The notes beneath the pieces were generated by a model that saw only the letters and a program-made list of their open reading frames with translations, made no database searches and was not told the DNA's origin. From Streptomyces thinghirensis (lineage in GTDB: Bacteria > Actinomycetota > Actinomycetia > Streptomycetales > Streptomycetaceae): DNA of 64,000 bases. Made by a program: the position numbers and the translations under genes. Location of the stretch: positions 124,001 through 188,000 of the forward strand of contig JAKFGP010000051.1 in assembly GCA_021502835.1 (NCBI GenBank). Direction: 5' to 3'. This document shows positions 45,780 to 55,175 of this stretch, in pieces (positions within the stretch are counted from its first letter, which is position 1; each line of letters begins with the position of its first letter).

Positions 45780-46930
45780 GTGCAGACCCAGACCCTCACC
45801 CAGACCGACACCAGTACCGACGGCGCGGAGCCGGACGCGGAGAGCGGCGTCCTCGTCGCGATGCCCCCGCAGCACCGCGCCGTGCACCACCCCGAGAACC
45901 GGCCGGAGGAGCCGCCCGCGGCGGACGACGCCCCCCAAGCGGCCGAGCACCCCGCCACCCCCGCCGACGCCCCCGAGCCGGACGGAGCCGCCGCCGCCCA
46001 CCCGTACGGAGACCGGCGGGCCCTCCTCCGACCTGTTCCGGCAGTACCTGCGGGAGATCGGCCGGATTCCGCTGCTCACCGCGGCCGAGGAGGTCGACCT
46101 CGCCCGGCGCGTGGAGGCCGGGCTGTTCGCCGAGGAGAGGCTGCGGCTCGCCGTCGACCTGGACAGCCGGCTCGCCCTGGACCTCGACCGGCTCGTCGTC
46201 ATGGGCCGCCTGGCCAAGCGGCGCCTGATCGAGGCGAACCTGCGGCTCGTGGTGTCGGTGGCGAAGCGGTACGTCGGGCGCGGGCTGACCATGCTGGACC
46301 TGGTCCAGGAGGGGAACCTGGGGCTGATCCGGGCCGTGGAGAAGTTCGACTACGCCCGCGGCTACAAGTTCTCCACCTACGCCACCTGGTGGATCCGCCA
46401 GGCCATGTCCCGGGCGCTGGCCGACCAGGCGCGTACCATCCGCGTCCCCGTCCACGTCGTGGAACTCATCAACCGGGTCGTCCGCGTCCAGCGGCGCATG
46501 CTCCAGGAACGCGGCTACGAGCCGACCCCGCAGGACGTCGCCGCCCATCTGGACCTGGCCCCCGAGCGGGTCGGGGAGGTGCTGCGCCTCGCCCAGGAGC
46601 CGGTCTCCCGCACGCCCCGGTCGGCGAGGAGGACGACGTCGCCCTCGGCGACCTGATAGAGGACGGCGACGCCGCCAGCCCCGTCGAGTCGGCCGCGTTC
46701 CCCAGCTGCTGCGCGAGCACCTGGACGCGGTGCTCTCCACCCTCGGCGAGCGCGAGCGCAAGGTCGTCCAGCTCCGCTACGGCCTGGTCGACGGCCGCCC
46801 CCGCACGCTGGAGGAGATAGGCCGCATCTTCGGGGTCACCCGCGAGCGGATCCGCCAGATCGAGTCCAAGACGCTCAACAAGCTCCGGGACCACGCCTAC
46901 GCGGACCAGCTGCGCGGGTACCTCGACTGA
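45780..46930 (+). CDS. hrdA: principal-type sigma factor, HrdA-like (frameshifted)
   Basis: Sigma-70 group 1/2 protein of about 380 residues with a short acidic N-terminus. Region 1.2: [20 protein letters not shown]. Region 2: [39 protein letters not shown] and [13 protein letters not shown] (the -10 recognition helix). Region 3 is present, and region 4.2 reads [23 protein letters not shown] 45780 follows CTGGAGG. Three frame switches (46015, 46612, 46705). Position just after dnaG matches hrdA as I recall it; hrdC or hrdD cannot be strictly excluded. Confidence 0.85.
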
Positions 46931-46953
46931 TGCGGTACCGCGGGGCGGCCCGG

Positions 46954-47199
46954 TCAGGCGTCGTCCGGGCCCGCCGTCTGCCGCCGCTGCCTGGCGTCGA
47001 CGCCGGCGCCGATCGCCGCACCGCAGCCGATCCCGAGCGCGACGCCCGCGCCCAGGTTGCCGCCGAGCTGCCCGAGGCTGATGCCGAGCGCCACCCCGAT
47101 CGGCAGCCACAGCGCCAGCCCGGTGCCCGGCCGGTACCCGGTGCCGTCGTCCGTCCGGTCCGCCCCGTCCGCACCCGGATCCTTGCCGTCGTCCGCCAT
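46954..47199 (-). CDS. small glycine-rich membrane protein
   Basis: Intact 81-residue protein. An acidic, Asp-rich N-terminus is followed by a Gly-rich hydrophobic stretch, LALWLPIGVALGISLGQLGG and GVALGIGCGAAIGAGVDA, which suggests one or two glycine-zipper membrane helices, and a short basic tail. It overlaps no other gene and ends 24 bases from the convergent sigma factor stop. It lies 8 bases beyond the start of nothing else on its strand, but is 7 bases downstream-adjacent to the ABC exporter stop region at 47207. Function unknown. Confidence 0.7.
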   Translation of the reverse strand: MADDGKDPGADGADRTDDGTGYRPGTGLALWLPIGVALGISLGQLGGNLGAGVALGIGCGAAIGAGVDARQRRQTAGPDDA

Positions 47200-47206
47200 C
47201 GTCCCG

Positions 47207-49160
47207 TTACCCCTCGTGTCCGTGGCCGCAGGTCAAGTCGACCTCGGCGACCGCCTGCGCGAACTGCGCCGCGTACAGGCGCGCGTACCCGCCGCCGGCC
47301 GCCAGCAGCTCGCCGTGCGTGCCCTGCTCGATGATGGACCCATTCTCCATCACCAAGATCACGTCGGCGTCGCGGATCGTCGACAGCCGGTGCGCGATCA
47401 CGAACGACGTCCGCCCGTGCGCCAGCTTGGCCATCGCCTTCTGGATGAGCACCTCGGTACGGGTGTCCACGGACGACGTGGCCTCGTCGAGGACCAGGAT
47501 CACCGGGTCGGACAGGAACGCCCGCGCGATGGTGATGAGCTGCTTCTCACCGGCGCTCACCCCCGTGCCCTCGTCGTCGATCACGGTGTCGTAGCCGTCC
47601 GGCAGCGTCCGCACGAACCGGTCGGCGTGCGCGGCCCGCGCCGCCTCCTCGATCTCCCGCGGGTGACCTTCCGCGACGCCCCGTACGCGATGTTCTCCGC
47701 GATGGTGCCGCCGAACAGCCAGGTGTCCTGGAGCACCATGCCGATGCCGGCCCGCAGCTCGTCCCTGGACATCTTCGCCACGTCCACGCCGTCCAGGGTG
47801 ATCCGCCCGCCGGAGACCTCGTAGAACCGCATCAGCAGATTGACGAGGGTGGTCTTCCCGGCGCCCGTGGGTCCGACGATGGCGACCGTGTGGCCCGGCT
47901 CCACCTTCAGCGACAGGTCCTCGATCAGGGGCTTCTCCGGGTCGTAGCGGAAGGACACGTGCTCCAGCTCCACCCGCCCGCGCAGGTCCTCGGGCCGGGC
48001 GCCCGGGATCGGGTCCGCCGACTGCTCCTCGGCGTCCAGCAGCTCGAAGATCCGCTCCGCCGACGCCACACCCGACTGCACCAGGTTCGCCATCGACGCG
48101 ACCTGCGTCAGCGGCATCGAGAACTGCCGGGAGTACTGGATGAAGGCCTGCACGTCACCGATGGACAGGGAGCCCGAGGCCACCCGCAGGCCGCCCACCA
48201 CCGCGACGAGCACGTAGTTCAGGTTGGACACGAACATCATCAGCGGCTGCATGACCCCGCTGTTGAACTGCGCCTTGAACCCGGCCTCGTACAGCGCGTC
48301 GTTCTCCTCGGCGAACTGCTTCGCCGACTCCTCCGGCGCCCGAACACCTTCACGAGGGCGTGTCCGGTGTACATCTCCTCGATGTGCGCGTTCAGCCGTC
48401 CCGTCGAGCGCCACTGCTGCACGAACTGCGGCTGCGACCGCTTGCCCACACGCGTGGCCACCACGTACGACAGCGGCACGGTCACCAGCGCGACCAGCGC
48501 CAGGATCCAGGAGACGTAGAACATCATCGCCAGCACGCCGATGATGGTCAGCAGCGAGTTGATCAGCTGGCCCATCGACTGCTGCAGCGTCTGCTGGATG
48601 TTGTCGATGTCGTTCGTCGCCCGGCTCAGCACCTCGCCGCGCTGCCGCTTGTCGAAGTACGACAGCGGCAGCCGCGACAGCTTCGTCTGCACGTCCTCCC
48701 GCATCCGGAACATGGTCCGGTTGACCGCGCGGTTCACCAGCCGCGTGGCCACCGCCATCAGCAACCCGGCGACGGCGAACACCGCCAGCGCGAGCAGCAG
48801 CACCTCTCCGACGGCACCGAAGTCGATGCCCTGGCCCGGGGTGAAGTCCGTGCTGCGGAGCATGTCGGCGACATCGCCGTCGCCGCGCTCGCGCATGGAG
48901 TCCAGGACCTGTTGCTTCGTGGCCCCGGACGGCATGTCCCGCCCGACGATGCCCGCGAAGATCAGGTCGGTGGCCCTGCCGAGGATCTTCGGCCCGATCA
49001 CGCTGAGGCCGACGCTGACGACCAGGCACGCCAGCAGCGTGCAGAGGACCACCCGCTCCGGCCGGAACCGGGCGACGAGCCGCTTGCCCGACCCCTTGAA
49101 GTCCATCGAACGCTGGTCGGGACCGCCCCCGGCCATCATGCGACCCGCAGGCCCGGCCAT
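47207..49160 (-). CDS. ABC exporter, fused membrane/ATPase half, second of a pair (frameshifted)
   Basis: About 650 residues, MDR type. Six-helix membrane domain ([40 protein letters not shown]). The ATPase has Walker [16 protein letters not shown]-loop [10 protein letters not shown], a signature reading [16 protein letters not shown] instead of LSGGQ, Walker [14 protein letters not shown] and switch His IAHRLSTI. Two frame switches (48345, 47665). The ATG overlaps the stop of the upstream ABC gene (TGATG), so the two products very likely form one heterodimer. Substrate unknown. Confidence 0.93.
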
Positions 49161-50978
49161 CAGGCGGCCTCCGCTTCCGTCAGCTGGGAGAGCACGATCT
49201 CCCGGTAGGTCTCGTTGTCCGCCATCAGCTCCTGGTGCCGGCCCACGCCGACCACCCGCCCCTCGTCCAGCACGATGATCCGGTCCGCGTCCCGGATGGT
49301 CGCCACCCGCTGCGCCACGATCACCACGGTCGCCTCGGCCGTCTCCCGGCCCAGCTCGGCACGGAGCGCGGCGTCGGTGGCGTAGTCGAGGGCGGAGAAG
49401 GAGTCGTCGAAGAGGTAGATCTCCGGGCGCTGGACCAGCGTCCGGGCGATGGCGAGCCGCTGCCGCTGGCCACCCGACACGTTCGTGCCGCCCTGCGAGA
49501 TCGGTGCGTCGAGCCCGCCCTCCAGCCGCTCCACGAACTCCCTGGCCTGCGCCACCTCCAGCGCGTGCCACAGCTCCTCGTCGCTGGCGTCCGGATTGCC
49601 GTAGCGCAGATTGGTGGCGACCGTGCCCGCGAAGAGATACGGCTTCTGCGGCACCAGCCCCACGGTCCTGGCCAGTAGCTTCGGATCGACGGTCCGTACG
49701 TCCACCCCGTCGACCAGCACCTCGCCGTCCGTGGCGTCGAACAGCCGGGGGACCAGCCCGAGCAGCGTCGACTTGCCGCTGCCGGTGGAGCCGATGACGG
49801 CGGTCGTCTCGCCCGGCCGGGCCACCAGGTCGATGTGCCGGAGCACCGGCTCCTCGGCGCCGGGGGTAGCGGAAACCGGCCCCCCGGAGCTCCAGATGCC
49901 CGTGCCGGCGCAGCTCGGTGACCTGCGCCACGGGAGGCACCACACTGCTCTCGGTCCCCAGGACCTCCTGGATGCGCTCGGCGCACACCTCCGCGCGCGG
50001 CACCATCATGAACATGAAGGTGGCCATCATCATGGACATGACGATCTGCATGAGGTAGGCGAGGAACGCGGTCAGATCGCCGATCTGCATCCCGCCGCTC
50101 TCGATCCGGTGGGCGCCGAACCACACCACCGCGACCGACGACACGTTCACCACCGTCATGACCACGGGGAACATCAGCGCGAGCAGGTTGCCGGAACCCA
50201 GCGCCACCTCGGTCAGGTCCGCGTTGGCCTTCCGGAAGCGCTGCTGCTCGTACTCGTCCCGCACGAAGGCGCGGATGACCCGGTTGCCGGTGATCTGCTC
50301 GCGCAGCTCCCGGTTCACCGTGTCCAGCCGCTCCCGCATGGCCCGGAACAGCGGGCGCAGCCGCCGCACGATGAGGGTCACGCAGATCGCCAGCACCGGC
50401 ACCACCGCGACGAGCACCCCGGACAGCGGCACGTCCAGGCCGAGCGCCATCACGATGCCGCCGACGCACATGATGGGCGCCGACACCATCAGCGTGAACG
50501 TCATCAGGGCCAGCATCTGGACCTGCTGCACGTCGTTCGTCGTCCGGGTGATCAGCGAGGAGCGCCGAAGCCGCCGACCTCGCGCGCCGAGAAGGACTGC
50601 ACCCGGTCGAAGACCGCGCCCCGCACGTCCCGGCCGACCGGCCGCGGTCCGCGCACCGTAGTAGACGGCACCGATGTTGCACACGACCTGGGCCAGCGAG
50701 ATGCCGATCATCAGGGCGCCGTAGCTCAGGATGTAACCGGAGTCCCCTTCACGACCCCTTCGTCGATGATGTCCGCGTTCAGGGTCGGCAGGGTAGAGGG
50801 AGGCGCAGGTCTGCAGGAACTGCAGCGCCACCAGCAGGGCGATGGGTTTTCGGTAGGGCCTGAGGTAGGCCCGCAGGAGTCGTATGAGCACGCTGGGTCT
50901 CTCGGAGTCGGCGACAGGAGCGGTTGGTTGCCCCTGGCCCCTATCGTCTGGTTGCCCCTGGCCCCTATCGTCGAACAC
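49160..50978 (-). CDS. ABC exporter, fused membrane/ATPase half, first of a pair (frameshifted)
   Basis: About 605 residues. GTG 50978 gives [18 protein letters not shown], a tandem eight-residue repeat, before the first helix ([19 protein letters not shown]). The ATPase has Walker [16 protein letters not shown]-loop [12 protein letters not shown], signature [16 protein letters not shown] and Walker [13 protein letters not shown]. The Walker B Glu is replaced by Asp followed by Ser, so this half has a degenerate catalytic site while the partner keeps DEA; such asymmetry is known in heterodimeric exporters. Frame switches near 50800-50570 and 49865. Confidence 0.92.
50925..50972. repeat. tandem 24-base duplication at the ABC gene start
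   Basis: Two identical 24-base units (50925-50948 and 50949-50972) encode the doubled peptide DDRGQGQP at the very N-terminus of the first ABC half-transporter. Being a multiple of three, the duplication keeps the frame. Confidence 0.85.
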
Positions 50979-51053
50979 TCCACCCGCGTTACCTCAACCG
51001 ATTAACCCAACAGCGCGCTACTTCCGGCCTTACGGGCGGCGCGAGGCCGCTCC

Positions 51054-52511
51054 TCACGTGCGCAGCGCGCCCGGATGCGTCTGCTCCCGCACCGACACGA
51101 ACTGCTGGCGCACCGCCTGCCCCACCGCCAGCTCCTCGCCCGGCTCCAGCACCTGCGCGACCGCGCCCTGCCAGACGGGGGAGTGCGCGGGTCCAGCGTG
51201 CCCTGGGACACGCCCAGCGCCCAGGCCGCCTGCCGGGCGGAGCCGATCGCGGCGTAGTCCGCCGGCTGCGGTACGACGACCTGCGTCCCGAACAGCGCGG
51301 GCGCCGCCGCCTGCACGGCCGGCAGCTCGGCAGCCGCGCCCAGCAGGAAGACCTGCCGCACGTCCACGCCCCGGCCGCGCAGCACGTCCAGGGCGTCGGC
51401 GAGACCGCACAGCATGCCCTCGAACGCGGCCCGCGCCAGATGCTCCGGCTTCATCGACTCGCGCCGCAGGCCGGCGAGCGTGCCGGCGGTGTGCGGCAGG
51501 TTCGGTGTGCGCTCGCCCTCCAGGTAGGGCAGCAGCACCAGCCCGTGCGAGCCCGGTGTCGACTTCATCGCCAGCTCGGACAGGCTCTCCAGGTCCGGCA
51601 CGCCGAGCAGCTCGGCGGCGCCCCGCAGGGTCCGTACGGCGTTCAGGGTGGTGACGACCGGCAGGTGCATGCCGGTGGCGTCCGCCAGGGCGGTGATCAT
51701 GCCGGACTGGTCGACGAGCGGCTCGGTGTGCACGGCCAGTGACGGACCCGGAGGCGCCCAGCGACACCACCGCGTCGCCCAGCCCGATCCCCAGCCCGAA
51801 GGCGGCGGCCTGCGTCTCGCCGGTCCCGGCGGAGATCAGCAGGCCCTCCGGCGTCGTACCGGCCGCGTCGGCCGGGCCGATCACCTCCGGCAGCATCACC
51901 TGGTGCCCGAGCGCCATCTCGACCAGATCGGGCCGGTAGCCGCTGGTCGCCGCGGACCAGTAACCGGTCCCGGACGCTCCGCCCCGGTCGGTGGTCCTCC
52001 GGACCGGCCGCCCGAGCAGCTGCCACACCAGCCAGTCGTGGGCCTGGAGCAGCACGGCGGTCCGTGCCGCCGCCTCGGGTTCGGTCCGGGCCAGCCAGCG
52101 CAGCTTGGTCACCGGCTGCGCGGCCTGCGGCACCGAGCCCACGGCATGCGCCCACGCCTCACGCCCGCCGAGCGCGTCGATCAGGTCGGCCGCGGCCACC
52201 CGGGGAGCGCTTGTCGCCGCCCACCATGGCCGGGCGCACGGTGTTGCCCCTGCGAGTCCAGCGGCACGACCGAGTTCGCCTGCGCGGACACGCCGATGGC
52301 CTGCATCGCCCTCCAGCAGGCCGCCGCCGGCGGCCTCCCCGAGGGACAGCAGCCACGCCTGCGGATCGACGTCCGATGGACGGCCCCCGCCTTCGGGGCT
52401 CTCCACCGGATGCGGCGCGTAGCCCTGCCGCAGCACGGCACCCGTGTCCGAATCGCAGACGACGATACGAGTGAAATCGGGCGAACTGTCCAACCCGGCG
52501 ACTATCCCCAT
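51054..52511 (-). CDS. FGGY-family carbohydrate kinase, xylulokinase-like (frameshifted)
   Basis: About 485 residues. N-terminal phosphate-1 motif GIVAGLDSSPDFTRIVV. QAHDWLVWQLLG and RGGASGTGYWSAATSGY are typical of xylulokinases. LVLLPYLEGERTPNLP and the C-terminal adenosine motif LLGAAAELPAVQA follow. ATG 52511 has only a weak ribosome site. Frame switches near 52200-52330, 51745 and 51185. The gene follows the ABC pair on the same strand side but reads separately; no sugar transporter is nearby, so the substrate is open. Confidence 0.87.
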   Translation of the reverse strand: MGIVAGLDSSPDFTRIVVCDSDTGAVLRQGYAPHPVESPEGGGRPSDVDPQAWLLSLGEAAGGGLLEGDAGHRRVRAGELGRAAGLAGATPCARPWWAATSAPRVAAADLIDALGGREAWAHAVGSVPQAAQPVTKLRWLARTEPEAAARTAVLLQAHDWLVWQLLGRPVRRTTDRGGASGTGYWSAATSGYRPDLVEMALGHQVMLPEVIGPADAAGTTPEGLLISAGTGETQAAAFGLGIGLGDAVVSLGASGSVTGRAHRAARRPVRHDHRPGGRHRHAPAGRHHPERRTDPAGRRRAARRAGPGEPVRAGDEVDTGLARAGAAALPGGRAHTEPAAHRRHARRPAARVDEAGASGAGRVRGHAVRSRRRPGRAARPGRGRAAGLPAGRGCRAAGRAGGGARAVRDAGRRTAAGGLRRDRLRPAGGLGAGRVPGHAGPAHSPVWQGAVAQVLEPGEELAVGQAVRQQFVSVREQTHPGALRT

Positions 52512-52585
52512 GCCCAAAATTCTGCCGCACCGCGAGCGATGTCCGTACCCGGTGGGGGGCACGGGACCCGGCCCAGGCACCCGTC

Positions 52586-52892
52586 TCAGGTGTTGCTGGT
52601 GCCCCAGTCGTCCGCTCCGCTGCCGTTGGTGTTGCGTTCGCGCAGGGAGCGGACCCGCTGGGCCACCGAGTCGGGCATCCGGTCCCCGACCTTGTCGCTC
52701 ACCGCGGTGTACGCCTTGTCGGCGAAGTGCCTGCCCTGCTGGGCCGCCGACTCGGCGGTGTTGCGTACGGCGGGGTTCTGCGCGACCCCGACGGGCGGAC
52801 TTCCGCAACTGCTCGTACCGCTCCCGACCGGCCTTCGTGCCCAGCACGTATCCCACCGCGAGTCCGACGACGAACGTGAGCCGGTAACGCAT
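52586..52892 (-). CDS. YtxH-like small membrane protein (frameshifted)
   Basis: About 102 residues. An N-terminal membrane helix (LTFVVGLAVGYVLGTKAG) is followed directly by RERYEQLRK, the pattern of YtxH-domain proteins, and a helical hydrophilic tail ending GADDWGTSNT. One or two frame switches near 52795. Divergent from the tRNA-Asn genes. Function unknown. Confidence 0.75.
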
Positions 52893-53039
52893 GGCGGCCA
52901 CCCTTCCTTGCCCTAGGTCCCCGGTGCCGGGGAGTACCGATTGGCGGGAGCACCCCCTGCTTGCGCTAATGTATGTGTCGCAGCGAGCGCGCGCCCCCTG
53001 GCGGATACCCAGGAGGATGCGTTCGATGCAACGAGTCAA

Positions 53040-53112
53040 TCCTCGGTAGCTCAATTGGCAGAGCAGCCGGCTGTTAACCGGCAGGTTACTGGTTCGAGTC
53101 CAGTCCGAGGAG
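53040..53112 (+). tRNA. tRNA-Asn (GTT), first copy
   Basis: Full cloverleaf: acceptor TCCTCGG/CCGAGGA with G discriminator, D arm GCTC/GAGC, anticodon stem CCGG-type with loop CTGTTAA (GTT at 53073-53075), and T arm ACTGG-TTCGAGT-CCAGT. No CCA is encoded. Confidence 0.95.
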
Positions 53113-53117
53113 CTCGG

Positions 53118-53189
53118 TCCTCCGTAGCTCAATTGGCAGAGCAGCCGGCTGTTAACCGGCAGGTTACTGGTTCGAGTCCAGTCGGGGAG
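53118..53189 (+). tRNA. tRNA-Asn (GTT), second copy with defective acceptor
   Basis: Identical to the first copy through the D, anticodon and T arms, but the acceptor 5' strand is TCCTCCG while the 3' strand reads CGGGGAG. Restoring one A (CGGAGGA plus G) would give a perfect stem, so one base is missing. The molecule as written is 72 instead of 73 bases. Confidence 0.85.
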
Positions 53190-53200
53190 CACGGTGAACG

Positions 53201-53220
53201 AGGACCCCGCAGGGGGTCCT
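53201..53220 (+). terminator. terminator after the tRNA-Asn pair
   Basis: AGGACCCC and GGGGTCCT form a perfect 8-bp stem with loop GCAG, followed by TTC. Confidence 0.75.
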
Positions 53221-53364
53221 TTCATGTCCGGGAACCGCGCGGCACGCTGCGGAGTCCTCAAGGTCATGAAGGCGTCGCGGTAGCCGACCATCCGAGGCAG
53301 GAGATCGTATGAGCGGCTATGCTGCGGCAGACGGCGCGCACACTTGTACGCGACACGCCGCTAT

Positions 53365-53439
53365 GGGGCGGTAGCTCAGCCGGTTAGAGCAGCGGACTCG
53401 CTAATCCGCCGGCCGTGGGTTCGAGTCCCACCCGCCCCA
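53365..53439 (+). tRNA. class I tRNA with an 8-base anticodon loop, identity unclear
   Basis: Perfect acceptor GGGGCGG/CCGCCCC with discriminator A, D arm GCTC/GAGC with a 9-base loop, anticodon stem GCGGA/TCCGC (53392-53396, 53405-53409), 5-base variable region CGGCC and T arm GTGGG-TTCGAGT-CCCAC. The anticodon loop CTCGCTAA has eight bases. Counted from the 5' side the anticodon is CGC, from the 3' side GCT; neither fits, as there is no G3-T70 pair for Ala and no long variable arm for Ser. Replacing GC by A would give CTCATAA, the loop of CAT-anticodon tRNAs (Met or Ile2). No CCA is encoded. Confidence 0.85.
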
Positions 53440-53476
53440 CTCCAGCCTCTTGGCGCAGGAACGTTCAGGTACACGC

Positions 53477-53513
53477 GTGCGGGGACGCCACCGGGTCGGT
53501 GGCGTCCCCGCAC
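53477..53513. terminator. 16-bp-stem bidirectional terminator
   Basis: GTGCGGGGACGCCACC pairs perfectly with GGTGGCGTCCCCGCAC across the 5-base loop GGGTC, between the tRNA and the convergent I36-like gene. Confidence 0.85.
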
Positions 53514-53534
53514 GTGTCGGCGTCGGCGCTGCGG

Positions 53535-53989
53535 TCAGACGGCCCACTTGCTGCAGGTGCCGGCGCTGACCCAGCGGTGCGAGCTTGATGGCGTTGCTGA
53601 CCCGGTAGCCGCTGGTGAAGTAGTCGTTGGTGAGGTCGGAGGCGTAGCCCTCGTTGCGGGACAGGCAGATGTGGCCGCCGCTCCACTGCGTTCCGGTTCC
53701 GTTGAAGAACTGGACTTCGTAGTTGTTGCCCTTGTTGAGAATGGACGTCGCCTTGTTGGTGTCTCCGCCCTGGAAGCTTCCGCCGCCGTCACCCCAGTTG
53801 GAGTCGTTGCCCACCGCCCTGCCGAGGTATCCGTCGCAGAAGGCGTAGTTGTAGGCGTACATGTAGCCGGAGGCCGCGCCCCGAGTAGTTGTCGGAGCAG
53901 GTCGCGGCCGCGTGCGCGGAGGAGACGGGAAGGGCGGTTCCGAGAGCGGCCATGGCCATGACGGTCAGGGCGGCGGGCAGTTTCCTCAT
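53535..53989 (-). CDS. small secreted I36/crystallin-like protein (frameshifted)
   Basis: About 150 residues. Signal peptide MRKLPAALTVMAMAALGTAL with cleavage after SSAHA. The mature part has Cys residues and the strands SILNKGNNYEVQFFNGTG and HICLSRNEG, with a C-terminal SHRWV that reads in another frame. This resembles the peptidase-inhibitor I36 family of Streptomyces secreted proteins. Frame switches near 53880 and 53580. The lipoprotein gene lies 84 bases upstream on the same strand. Confidence 0.65.
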
Positions 53990-54073
53990 GAATGAGACTC
54001 CTTGGTTGTCGGTCGAACAGGAACTTCCCGTGGCCGGCGCGCCACGGAGAGCTGGGCGGGGTATGTTTCGGCC

Positions 54074-55009
54074 TCAGAGGTTTCCGGCCCGTTCGAGGGC
54101 GGACATCCTCATCCGCTGGTACGTGGTGAATTCTTCCGAATACTCGTGCAGGGCTCGTTCGCGGTATTCCTTCTCGAGGGCGCGCGCGATCTTTCCGAGG
54201 GATGTCTTCCGGGAGCATTCGGCCTCGGTCACGGCCAGTGCGGATTCCGCTTTCCGGGCTTGCGACTCGCTCATGCCCTTGGTCAGACGGGCCCGCTGCC
54301 GGCGGATGTCGTCGGGGCTCTCGAAGGGCTTCCCCGAGTCCTTCATGCAGTGCGACCACGCCGTCACGGCGGTGACCAGGCGTTCGTCCCGAAGGATCCG
54401 CGGAACGTACAGGGGCGTCAGCGACGTCACGGTCTTCCTGGCGCGGAACCAGGTCGGGTAGTCGCCGTAGAGTTGCCCCCTCGCCTCCGCGTAGCAGCCC
54501 GTGCGCGGGGTGCGGACCGAGCCGCCGGACGGCAGTTCGACGGTGAGGGTGTCGTCGAAGTCCCCGTCGAGCGCCCGGGAGTACCGAACGCGTTGCTTCT
54601 CGGGGAGCGCTTCGGAGTAGGTGATGTTGGGGTGGCTGCGGCGTGCCTTCTCGGCCGCGATGTCGAATGACCGGCCGTAGCCGTACCGGCGGGCCCATTC
54701 GACATCGTCCACGACGTACCCGCCGGCCTTGCGTTCCGCGATGCCCGCCACCGGGCCCGGCCAATAGCGGAAGCCTTCGCGTCGCATGCACCGTCGGACG
54801 AGTTCCTCCTCCGCGCGGTCGACTTCTACTTCTTCCGCGGAGGTCAGGTCCCTGACCGGAGTTCCCGGCTCGGCGGCGGCCTTTTCCTGGTGCGGCCGTT
54901 CCGTGTCGGTCGGATTTCCGCTCCCGGTTTCGCAGCCGGCGGTCAGGCACAGGACGAGAGCGACCGAAAGCAGAATGGTTTTCTTCCCCCGCACCCGGTG
55001 CCTCCTCAT
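54074..55009 (-). CDS. uncharacterised lipoprotein
   Basis: Intact 311-residue protein. N-terminus MRRHRVRGKKTILLSVALVL with lipobox LTAGC, so it should be lipid-anchored outside the membrane. The rest is helical, highly charged and has four further Cys (in RRCMRREG, TGCYAE, SHCMKDSG and AECSRK), which could form two disulfides. I recognise no family. It is one of the few long genes here that reads without a break. It faces an AraC-type regulator across 166 bases. Confidence 0.85.
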   Translation of the reverse strand: MRRHRVRGKKTILLSVALVLCLTAGCETGSGNPTDTERPHQEKAAAEPGTPVRDLTSAEEVEVDRAEEELVRRCMRREGFRYWPGPVAGIAERKAGGYVVDDVEWARRYGYGRSFDIAAEKARRSHPNITYSEALPEKQRVRYSRALDGDFDDTLTVELPSGGSVRTPRTGCYAEARGQLYGDYPTWFRARKTVTSLTPLYVPRILRDERLVTAVTAWSHCMKDSGKPFESPDDIRRQRARLTKGMSESQARKAESALAVTEAECSRKTSLGKIARALEKEYRERALHEYSEEFTTYQRMRMSALERAGNL

Positions 55010-55074
55010 TAATGGCTCCGCTTCGATTCAGGAGACTAGAGGCGCAGAGGAGACCGGACTTTGTCGTGCGCGCA

Positions 55075-55086
55075 CGGATCTTTGTC
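55075..55086. promoter_or_regulatory. perfect 12-base palindrome between lipoprotein and AraC genes
   Basis: CGTGCGCGCACG is a perfect palindrome in the 166-base divergent promoter region. In such GC-rich DNA this could be chance, but its place fits an operator. Confidence 0.35.
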
Positions 55087-55175
55087 AGTTGTGCGGTCGG
55101 CCACCGGTCACTGTCCGTGCCTTGTGCGGTGGGTGTGCAAGCCGCATCCTGATATCCGTGAGGGAGGGGTGGCTT

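Noticed and set aside
53305..53373. Short open frame starting ATGAGCGGCTATG before the third tRNA
   Set aside because: It has an AGGAG in front but runs into the tRNA acceptor and encodes about 21 unremarkable residues; more likely a chance frame in the tRNA promoter region.
53040..53440. Integrated prophage or ICE at the tRNA cluster
   Set aside because: No integrase, excisionase or repeated tRNA 3' end was seen within the following 10 kb.
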